NCBI RefSeq assembly: GCF_014842025.1
Contig: NZ_JACYUY010000034.1
Coordinates: 1 to 45,934, forward strand
Direction: 5' to 3'
DNA: 45,934 bases
Source: Massilia sp. CFBP 13721
GTDB taxonomy: Bacteria; Pseudomonadota; Gammaproteobacteria; Burkholderiales; Burkholderiaceae_D
The notes under the pieces were generated by a model that saw nothing but the letters and a program-made list of their open reading frames with translations, searched no databases and had not been told where the DNA came from. Shown piece after piece: positions 32,636 through 39,432 of the stretch. The position numbers were made by a program, and so were the translations under genes. Each line of letters starts with the position of its first letter. The first letter of the stretch is position 1.

Positions 32636-33670
32636 AGGTGGCTCGACCGTATATCCCTTGGCCTGCAAGGTGGCAATCACCCCTTTCGGGTCCAGGATTT
32701 CCTTGATGTGCACGGCCGTGAACGTGCTCGCGTTGGTCGCCAGCGCCTTTTCCGCGGCGGCTACCCAGGCGGCCAGCGAACGTTCGTTCAAGGTCTGCAG
32801 TTCCGGCTGGTTCTTTGCCAGCGAACTGCTCAGCACGGCCTGCTGGCAGGCGGTACGTTCGCTGTAATCGAGTTTGCGGATGTCCTCGTACTCGCCGACG
32901 GCCCAGGCGTTTGCACGGGCACGCATCGCGACGAGATCGCGGTCGAGCCGGTCGATGGTCTTGGCGAGGCAAGGGACGTCGTCCATCGCCGACTTCTTGA
33001 AGTCGCGCACGGCCTTGCCCGGCTCTTTGACTTCGACCCGCACCGTGGCATCGGTGACCTTGAGCTTGTGCTTGCCGACGAGTTTGTCGATGGTATTGCC
33101 GATCTGGTTGCTGCTCGTGAGGCCGGCCTGCTTGAGTGCGCGGTTCGACAGTTCGGCTGCGACGAAGGAGGGGCGCTCGCGCTCGATGCCGCCGTCGTTG
33201 CCAAAATAAACCTCCTTCAGCGGACGCCAGCGCGCATACACTTCCGGCGGCAGCAAATCCTTCAGTTCCGCACCATCCGGATTCTTTTTGACGCCAATCA
33301 GGAACGGCAAGGCCGTTACGGCACCCCAGCCGACGCTGATGCTTGATCCCGGCGGCTTCAGGTATTCCTGCGACTGGGCGATTGCCTTTTCGACGCCGCG
33401 TGAATGCCATTCCATCCCGGCCGGCAAAGGAGAATAGGTGCCGAACACCCACATCACATGGTCATCCTTCGAGACCTTCCACACGCCCGGTCCGGGGCGG
33501 CTGCCGGAGACGAGCACCTGCTGGGGAAGCGGCTCGCCGCTTTCCGTCGCGGGTTCGGTGGCCGCAGGGGCCGCAACAGCGGGGGCAGCGGGCTCGGCTG
33601 CGGTCTGCGCCAGGATAGGCAGGCTCAGGAAACACAGGCTCACGGCGGTAACGACACGTTTCAACAGCAT
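32630..33670 (-). CDS. TraB/GumN family protein
   Basis: A 346-residue secreted protein with a signal peptide ending LPILAQ near residue 22, then an Ala/Pro/Glu-rich linker of about 25 residues. The body shows the TraB/GumN (Tiki-like) features: HVMWVFGTYSPLPAG near residue 72, where most family members have a GT-H motif, and a C-terminal AVHIKEILDPKGVIATLQAKGY. In the usual family motif the first metal ligand is a His (GTxH); here TYSP replaces it, so protease activity may be lost. Biochemical role in bacteria is poorly known. The gene is convergent with the PEP-CTERM gene and stands alone. Confidence 0.8.
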   Translation of the reverse strand: MLLKRVVTAVSLCFLSLPILAQTAAEPAAPAVAAPAATEPATESGEPLPQQVLVSGSRPGPGVWKVSKDDHVMWVFGTYSPLPAGMEWHSRGVEKAIAQSQEYLKPPGSSISVGWGAVTALPFLIGVKKNPDGAELKDLLPPEVYARWRPLKEVYFGNDGGIERERPSFVAAELSNRALKQAGLTSSNQIGNTIDKLVGKHKLKVTDATVRVEVKEPGKAVRDFKKSAMDDVPCLAKTIDRLDRDLVAMRARANAWAVGEYEDIRKLDYSERTACQQAVLSSSLAKNQPELQTLNERSLAAWVAAAEKALATNASTFTAVHIKEILDPKGVIATLQAKGYTVEPPK

Positions 33671-33785
33671 GTTTACATCCTCGGTAGTTAGCTGGAGGAC
33701 ATTGTGTTGCTATCTAGCGATATAAGCAAGAAACAAGATGTTACAAGAGCCATATGTATATTGAATATCACTGATTCTCACCCGA

Positions 33786-34091
33786 TCACTTGCGCGTCGC
33801 CCAGGGCTTGAGCACCAGATAGCTCGGCACTGCCGTGCGCGAGACGCTGGTGGCGCTGATCAGCTGCCGGCGCAGCAGCAAGGCGATGGCGCGTTGCGCG
33901 GTGATGCGCGACAGGCCGGTGTCGAGCGCCATCGTCGCATAGCTGAGCTGCACGGCACGTCCAGCGGCCGCTTCGCTCCGATGCCACAGGTAGCAATAGA
34001 TCAGGAAAGCCGACGGCGCATGTTCGTGGCCGACCAGGTCGGGCATCAGCACGTCGAGCACATAGGGGTCAAAAGTCGGCACTCGGATCAC
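33786..34091 (-). CDS. Small winged-helix DNA-binding protein
   Basis: A protein of about 101 residues with a helix-turn-helix core in the segment SYATMALDTGLSRITAQRAI (cited whole at 20 residues), followed by ALLLRRQLI and a beta wing. HAPSAFLIYCYLWHRS at the start forms the first helix. It resembles small MarR-like or RepA-type winged helices. The start is uncertain: GTG at 34091 or 34082 are candidates, and the frame is open to 34154 with no ribosome site; TATAAT and TATACT hexamers lie in the upstream region shared with the VOC gene. It may regulate that neighbour. Confidence 0.6.
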   Translation of the reverse strand: MIRVPTFDPYVLDVLMPDLVGHEHAPSAFLIYCYLWHRSEAAAGRAVQLSYATMALDTGLSRITAQRAIALLLRRQLISATSVSRTAVPSYLVLKPWATRK

Positions 34092-34167
34092 CAAGAGTAT
34101 AGTCACGATGATTATAGTTGCGCTGCCTGCCATGCGAGAATGCCGGGCCATCAATTACGGAGCGCAC

Positions 34168-34530
34168 ATGATCACCCATATCAAATTCGTCAGCATCCCG
34201 ACCCGCGACCAGGACGCGGCGCTCGCGTTTTATACCGAGAAACTGGGCTTTCGGGTCATCACCGACCAGCCCTTCGGTCCGCAACGCTGGATCGAACTGC
34301 GCGTCGGCGCATCGGAAACGCGTTTCGTGCTGTTCACGCCGCCCGGCCAGGAAGAGCGCATCGGCAGCCAGTTCAACGGTTCCCTGGCCTGCGACGATGT
34401 CGAGGCGACCTACCGCCAGCTCTCGAGCCGCGGAGTCGAGTTCGTGTCGCCACCGCAAAAGCAGCCCTGGGGCGAGTACGCGATCATGAAGGACCCGGAC
34501 GGCAATCAGTTCGTGCTGTCCTCGTCCTGA
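34168..34530 (+). CDS. VOC/glyoxalase-like domain protein
   Basis: A 120-residue protein of the vicinal oxygen chelate superfamily, with IKFVSIPTRDQDAALAFYTEK at the start (fold signature AFYTEKLGF) and MKDPDGNQFVLSS at the end. The first position usually holding a metal His is Lys (HIKF... gives only His at residue 4), so a metal-dependent reaction is uncertain; many such proteins are resistance or binding proteins. GGAG nine bases ahead of the ATG supports the start. It diverges from the winged-helix gene and is separate from gloA. Confidence 0.82.
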   Translation: MITHIKFVSIPTRDQDAALAFYTEKLGFRVITDQPFGPQRWIELRVGASETRFVLFTPPGQEERIGSQFNGSLACDDVEATYRQLSSRGVEFVSPPQKQPWGEYAIMKDPDGNQFVLSSS

Positions 34531-34689
34531 GCTCAGGCGGCTTCATCAACCTTGACATCCCGCCAATCAAGCGGTGAATGGGCGGGTTTGAAGCATAAAT
34601 ATTTCCCTGAATCCATCAAGATCTGGAACCGGCGGCCGTTATCAGGTGATCGCGCGCCGCTGCGCGCATGCACTTATTATGGATCCATC

Positions 34690-35241
34690 ATGAAATTCGC
34701 CGCCGTCTTCGTTTTCGCCGCCGCCTCGCTGCTGTCCGCCTGCGGCGGCATGCGCACCTCCACCCAGCCGGCCGCGTTTGCGCCGCCGGCGATCGTTACC
34801 TTGCACGCCACCGGCTACGGCGCCGTCAACATGGCCGCCTGCAACGGTGAATGCGAGCGCGTTTCGCCGGCCCAGCGCAAACTGCTGGCCATGCGCGCCG
34901 CGCGCCTGGATGCCTACCGTTCCATGGCCGAACAGGTGTATGGCTTGCGCATCGAAGGCGGCAGCACGGTTGCTTCGCTCACGCTCAAGGACGACAGTTT
35001 CAAGGTGTATATTGACGCCTTCATCCGTGGCGCGCGCGTGACCAACGTCGCCCAGCGCGAAGACGGCACCTACGAGACGACCGTGGAGATGGATTTCGAC
35101 ACCAATGCGGCGCGCATCCCGGTTCCAGCCCGAGACCCTGCCCCACACGCCGCCCCGGCAGTGGCAAAGAACACCCGCACCATGCTGGGCAACGCCGGTC
35201 CCGGCGCTGCCTACGGCGCGTCGTTCTACCATGCCCAGTAA
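34690..35241 (+). CDS. LPP20-family lipoprotein
   Basis: A 183-residue lipoprotein. The signal peptide ends in the lipobox LLSAC near residue 18. The LPP20/FlgP-like domain follows (ATGYGAVNM..., with LLAMRAARLDAYRSMAEQVYG as the family's helix, cited in part as RAARLDAYRSMAEQVYG), and then a strand-rich part to about residue 140. In vibrios and campylobacters, FlgP and related proteins form outer-membrane collar structures of the flagellum. The downstream FlgT-like gene overlaps it by 11 bases. No other flagellar gene is in view. Confidence 0.85.
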   Translation: MKFAAVFVFAAASLLSACGGMRTSTQPAAFAPPAIVTLHATGYGAVNMAACNGECERVSPAQRKLLAMRAARLDAYRSMAEQVYGLRIEGGSTVASLTLKDDSFKVYIDAFIRGARVTNVAQREDGTYETTVEMDFDTNAARIPVPARDPAPHAAPAVAKNTRTMLGNAGPGAAYGASFYHAQ

Positions 35242-36409
35242 GCTGCGGTTTCTCGGCGCCGTCCTGGCGCTGCTGTGTCACTTCCCGTTGTCCGCCGCTG
35301 CGCCGGCCGAGGCCGAAGGCGTGGCCGCGATCGCCGACGGCGGCCTGGCACGCGCACGCCAGGCCGCCATCCGCGATGCCCTCGAACAGCTGGGCCTGCG
35401 CAGCGGCGCCCGCGTCGACGTCGCCGCCGGCGCGTCCACGCGCGGCAAGGCGTTCGAGAGCAGCCGCGTGCAAGCGGCCGCCGACTTCGACCGCTACACG
35501 GTGCTGCGCGAATGGCAAAGCGGCCAGCTGCTGCACGTGCGCATCGCCGTCAAAGAAGAAGACGCACGCCCGCGTGTCGGCGCCAATCTGGCGTACAAGA
35601 AGAAAATCGTCGTCACCCCCTTCCGCGTGCGCCGCTCGCCGCAGCTGGACGACGTCGACGACATCGCCACCCGCCTGCCGCAGGAACTGCTGCGCCGGAT
35701 GGGCGCCAGCGGCAAATTCCTCGGCAAGGAAAGCCCGTACGTGATCTCTCCCGGCGTGAGCGGCCCGAGCAGCGACACGGCAGCGGTGCGCCGCCTGGCA
35801 TCGATGTACGAGGGCCAGTTCGTGATCTCGGGCGAAATCGTCGACGCCGGCAATTACGAGCAGCCGGCCTATTACGGCCTGGTCAAGAAGGACGCGCGTC
35901 GCATCGAGATTGCCTTGTACGTGCATGATGGCCTCACCGGGGTATTGGTTGCACGGCGCACGGTGCTGGTCGAGCAGGTCGGCGAGCGCCGCGTCGGGCG
36001 CGATAAACCGTTCGGCAGCGCCAGCTTTGCCGCCACGCCCTTCGGCGGCGCGATCCTGCGCGCGCTCGACGACGGCATCGCCGCCATTTCCGCCGATATC
36101 GGCGCACTGCCGTTCATGGCCAAGGTGGTGCAGGTGCAGGGCGAACGCATCTTCATCGATGCCGGCAGCACCTCGTCGGTGGCGCCGGGAGACCAATTGG
36201 TGATCTACCGCGCCGACCCGCGCCAGCAGGTGTACGGGGCCGACCCGCTGGTGCCGCTCGGCGCCGTGGAGACGCCGGTCGGCACCCTGTCGGTGGTGCA
36301 GGTGCAGCCGGGGTTTGCGATCGGGACCGTGATGCCGCCGGGCGCCGCGAAGCAGGTCAGCGCGGGCGATATGGTGCGGTTCGATGTGGCGGTGATGCCG
36401 CCACGGTGA
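35231..36409 (+). CDS. FlgT-like flagellar assembly protein
   Basis: A 392-residue secreted protein. A signal peptide (cleavage near SAAA, residue 24) precedes a segment with the FlgT N-domain helix DGGLARARQAAIRDALEQLG (20 residues). A middle domain follows with KKIVVTPFRV and the ISGEIVD strand, and a C-terminal domain with a small barrel (FIDAGSTSSVAPGDQLVIY). This fits FlgT, the outer-membrane H-ring protein of vibrio-type flagella, or a general LPS/outer-membrane assembly homologue. Its ATG lies within the upstream LPP20 gene (overlap 11 bases), so the two are translated together. No ring or motor genes are adjacent. Confidence 0.75.
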   Translation: MPSKLRFLGAVLALLCHFPLSAAAPAEAEGVAAIADGGLARARQAAIRDALEQLGLRSGARVDVAAGASTRGKAFESSRVQAAADFDRYTVLREWQSGQLLHVRIAVKEEDARPRVGANLAYKKKIVVTPFRVRRSPQLDDVDDIATRLPQELLRRMGASGKFLGKESPYVISPGVSGPSSDTAAVRRLASMYEGQFVISGEIVDAGNYEQPAYYGLVKKDARRIEIALYVHDGLTGVLVARRTVLVEQVGERRVGRDKPFGSASFAATPFGGAILRALDDGIAAISADIGALPFMAKVVQVQGERIFIDAGSTSSVAPGDQLVIYRADPRQQVYGADPLVPLGAVETPVGTLSVVQVQPGFAIGTVMPPGAAKQVSAGDMVRFDVAVMPPR

Positions 36410-36442
36410 TGCGATCCGTGGCCGCGACGTCACGCGTTATTT

Positions 36443-37927
36443 TTACGCCGGCGGCTCTTCCGGCGGCCGCTCCAACAGCTGCTGCGCCAGCTTGAACCCA
36501 TCCACCATCACCTTGAACGCCTGGTGCTTGGTCTCCTCGTCCGGCACGCGCAGGATGTACGACGGGTGGTAGACGGTGACGACCCAATGCTCCCCGTGCC
36601 GGATCGCCTTGCCGAGCGACTCGCCCAGTTTTGCACTGCCGCTCCCCAAAACCGATTTCAGGGCGGTGGCGCCCAGCGCTACGATCACCTTCGGTTGGAC
36701 TGCCGCCAGCTCCTTGTCGAGCCAGTAGTGGCAGGCCTCGACCTCGCGCTGCGCCGGGGTCTTGTGCAAGCGTCGCTTGCCGCGCGGCTCCCATTTGAAA
36801 TGCTTGACGGCGTTGGTGAGATAGATCTCGCGCCGGTCCAGGCCGGCGCTCTCGAACACGCGGTCGAGCAGCTTGCCGGCGGGTCCAATAAAAGCTTTGC
36901 CGGCCAGGTCTTCCTGGTCGCCCGGCTGTTCACCCACCAGCATGATTTGCGCCTGCTTCGGCCCTTCCCCGCCGACGGCTTGCGTCGCGAACTGCCACAG
37001 CTCGCAGCGGCGGCATTCGTCGAGTTTCGACGGTTGCTGGCGTTCGGGCTGGGCGTCGGCGGGAGCGATCGCGATCGTGCGCCCGCTTTGCCGTCCGACG
37101 GCCTGGGCCTGGCCGGTGCTGCGCGCGCCCAGCTCGGCGTTGCTGACCATGGCGGGGACGATCGCGCCTTCGGGCAGGTTTTTCCAGAAGCGCGACGGAA
37201 TATGGCTTTGCATCAGCTGGGCATTCACGCGCGCCGGATTGAAGATGCTGCGGTAGTAGGTGAGCCAGAGGGCTTCGCCGGCGTCGTCGAGGTCGGCCGC
37301 GCTTTTCATGAGGGGCCCCGTATGGTGCAAGGTCGCGCCATCCCACATAACGCTGGCCTCGGGCGTGCCGATCATCCAGGTGACGCCGCCCATGCGGTTC
37401 TTGAAATGCTCGGCGACCTGCGGCAGCACGTCGTGGCGCGGCTCGAACCAGGCGGCGAACTGCGGCGGGCCGGCGTCCAGCGGACGCTCGCGGAATCGGA
37501 TATAGGCATGCATGTCGTGCTCCTCGCGGCGCACCGCCTTGACCATCGCGTGCAATTTGCCGCCGTCGGCATCGGCCGGCGACTGCACGTCGTGCTCGCC
37601 GTGCTGCCAGCGCCAGATCACCCGGTACAGGAAAGCCCAACGGTCGGGCACGCGGCAGCAGGCGGCCGACTGCAGCATCTCCATCAGCGCGCGTGGAATG
37701 TGAGGTGCAGGTTTTATCGGCTTCAAGCCGTCAGGAGGATTATCCGCAGGAGAAGCAGAATCCGGCGCACCCGAGAACAGGTCGGTTTCAAGAGAGCGCG
37801 CCTCGTTCCAGGTCACCAGTTCCGGCGCCACGTCATGCATCAAGAGGTCGCGCGCGGCGGCGCGCCATTCGGGGAAGCCGGACACCACCAGCGGTTGGCC
37901 GGCACTGACGCGGGCCGCCGCGTTCAT
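36443..37927 (-). CDS. udgX: DUF4130-UdgX fusion, uracil-DNA glycosylase superfamily
   Basis: A 494-residue protein of two parts. Residues 1 to about 265 match the DUF4130 (TIGR03915-like) DNA-metabolism domain. Residues about 300-494 are a family-4/UdgX uracil-DNA glycosylase: GEQPG at 332-336, the R-loop KRRLH at 384-388, and HPS at 454-456. In UdgX the equivalent His (here His388) becomes covalently linked to the deoxyribose after uracil removal, giving a suicide complex on DNA. Cys305, Cys308 and Cys399 are three Fe-S ligands; where family-4 enzymes have the fourth Cys, here lies NAVKHFKW, so a His may be the fourth (inference). The start overlaps the upstream radical SAM gene by four bases (ATGA). 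Confidence 0.92.
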   Translation of the reverse strand: MNAAARVSAGQPLVVSGFPEWRAAARDLLMHDVAPELVTWNEARSLETDLFSGAPDSASPADNPPDGLKPIKPAPHIPRALMEMLQSAACCRVPDRWAFLYRVIWRWQHGEHDVQSPADADGGKLHAMVKAVRREEHDMHAYIRFRERPLDAGPPQFAAWFEPRHDVLPQVAEHFKNRMGGVTWMIGTPEASVMWDGATLHHTGPLMKSAADLDDAGEALWLTYYRSIFNPARVNAQLMQSHIPSRFWKNLPEGAIVPAMVSNAELGARSTGQAQAVGRQSGRTIAIAPADAQPERQQPSKLDECRRCELWQFATQAVGGEGPKQAQIMLVGEQPGDQEDLAGKAFIGPAGKLLDRVFESAGLDRREIYLTNAVKHFKWEPRGKRRLHKTPAQREVEACHYWLDKELAAVQPKVIVALGATALKSVLGSGSAKLGESLGKAIRHGEHWVVTVYHPSYILRVPDEETKHQAFKVMVDGFKLAQQLLERPPEEPPA

Positions 37928-39156
37928 GCCGCCTTCAACTCCGGCCACAGGTTCATCTGTTCCTGCGGTGCGCCCAGGTGGCGCCGCAGCAGGTCGGAAC
38001 TGGCCAGTCCCTGCGCCGGCTTGTAGTCGGCGGTGACGACGAAGGGCGCGATTTTCTTCATGCCGCAGCGCAGGCGCGACAAATCTTCCCAGCGCACCCG
38101 GCGCAGCCGGCGCAGGTCGACGATGCGCTTGGCGTTGCGCAGGCCGATGCCGGGCACGCGCGCGATCATCTCGGCGTCGGCGCGGTTCAGGTCCATCGGG
38201 AAGTGCTCGCGGTTGGCCAGCGCCCAGGCCAGTTTCGGGTCGACGTCGAGCGCCAGGTTGCCGGCCGCCGGCATCAGTTCGCCCGCCGTAAAACCATAGC
38301 CGCGCAACAGGAAATCGGCCTGGTACAGGCGGTGCTCGCGCAGCAGCGGCGGCGGCGCCAGCGGCACGCTGTCCGGGCTTTGCGGAATCGGGCTGAAGGC
38401 GGAGTAATACACGCGCTTGAGTTTATAACTGCCGTACAGGGTTTCGGCCGTATTGAGGATGGTCTGGTCGTCGCTGGCGTCGGCGCCGACGATCATCTGC
38501 GTGCTCTGCCCGGCCGGGGCGAAGGCCGGCGCCTTCGGCTCCTCCGCCTTTTCGTCGAGCTTGCGCCGGATCGAACCCATCGCCAGCTTGATGGTGTGGA
38601 CGTTTTTCTCGGGCGCGAGGCGGGACACGCTGTCGTGGGTCGGCAATTCGATGTTGACCGATAGCCGGTCGGCGTAGCGGCCGGCCTCGGCGATCAGCAA
38701 GGGGTCGGCGTCCGGAATCGTCTTGAGGTGGATGTAGCCCTTGAAATTGTGCTCTTCGCGCAGCGTGCGCGCGACGGCAACCAACTGCTCCATCGTGTAG
38801 TCGCTCGACTGGATGATGCCGGAACTCAGGAACAGGCCATCGATGTAATTGCGCAAGTAAAAATCGTGGGTCAATTTCACGACTTCGGCCACCGAAAAGC
38901 GTGCACGCGGGACATTCGAGGTACGGCGGTTGACGCAGTACTGGCAGTCGTAGACGCAGAAATTGGTGAGCAGGATTTTCAGCAGCGAGACGCAGCGGCC
39001 GTCGGGCGTATAGCTGTGGCAAATGCCCATGCCGGTGGTGGCGCCGACGCCACCGTCGCTGCCGTCGGAAGCACGCTTGGGCGCACCGCTGCTGGCGCAG
39101 GAGGCGTCGTATTTGGCGGCGTCCGCCAGGATTTCGAGCTTGTCGGAAAGTTTCAT
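37924..39156 (-). CDS. Radical SAM protein linked to UDG (TIGR03916-like)
   Basis: A 410-residue radical SAM enzyme. The Fe-S motif is CVYDCQYC at residues 67-74 (CxxxCxxC). A helix-hairpin-helix DNA-binding element is near residues 330-350 (ARVPGIGLRNAKRIV), and a Lys/Arg-rich tail follows. The family is known as a putative DNA modification or repair radical SAM protein and is usually found next to a UDG-superfamily gene. Reaction is unknown; by analogy with spore-photoproduct lyase it may reverse or make a DNA base lesion. ATG at 39156 is preferred over a longer frame. The start of the UdgX gene overlaps its stop (ATGA). A LexA box overlaps its -10 hexamer, 12 bases ahead of the ATG. Confidence 0.93.
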   Translation of the reverse strand: MKLSDKLEILADAAKYDASCASSGAPKRASDGSDGGVGATTGMGICHSYTPDGRCVSLLKILLTNFCVYDCQYCVNRRTSNVPRARFSVAEVVKLTHDFYLRNYIDGLFLSSGIIQSSDYTMEQLVAVARTLREEHNFKGYIHLKTIPDADPLLIAEAGRYADRLSVNIELPTHDSVSRLAPEKNVHTIKLAMGSIRRKLDEKAEEPKAPAFAPAGQSTQMIVGADASDDQTILNTAETLYGSYKLKRVYYSAFSPIPQSPDSVPLAPPPLLREHRLYQADFLLRGYGFTAGELMPAAGNLALDVDPKLAWALANREHFPMDLNRADAEMIARVPGIGLRNAKRIVDLRRLRRVRWEDLSRLRCGMKKIAPFVVTADYKPAQGLASSDLLRRHLGAPQEQMNLWPELKAA

Positions 39157-39167
39157 CGGAATGGAGA

Positions 39168-39187
39168 AACTGTATGGGTGTACAGTA
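39168..39187 (-). promoter_or_regulatory. LexA (SOS) box of the radical SAM-udgX operon
   Basis: On the minus strand TACTGT-N8-ACAGTT: the full CTGT-N8-ACAG core with one outer base different from the nadK-recN box. The -10-like TATACT (39184-39189) overlaps its left half, the same layout as at 11365-11384. The radical SAM gene ATG lies 12 bases downstream of the box. Confidence 0.85.
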
Positions 39188-39253
39188 TAAACCAGCCCGG
39201 ATATGTACGGCGCGCGGTACAGGTTGGTGCCGGGACAAAGGCGGGTCGCCGTT

Positions 39254-39384
39254 GTAGGGTGGACTCCTGAGTCCACGCGGTAGAACGGTTGCGCAATCGA
39301 AACGCATCATGCATGCGATGCGACTGCCAGTTATGTCGGCGGTACGTCACGGCACGACCGCGTGGACACAGGTGTCCACCCTAC
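39254..39384. repeat. Paired inverted palindromes (REPIN-like element C)
   Basis: Left unit 39254-39280 is GTAGGGTGGACTCC-TGAGTCCACGCGG; right unit 39358-39384 is inverted, with the stem GGACAC/GTGTCC instead of GGACTC/GAGTCC. The spacer has its own inverted repeat, CGCATC (39303-39308) and GATGCG (39317-39322). It lies between the LexA-controlled operon and the M16 peptidase gene. Confidence 0.75.
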
Positions 39385-39432
39385 ATTGAGTGGTCCGCCG
39401 ATGTTTCCAATATCAGCGGACCGTCAAGTCGA

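Noticed and set aside
35021..38026. Long frames antisense to the FlgT-like and UdgX genes
   Set aside because: Overlap well-supported genes and have shadow composition.
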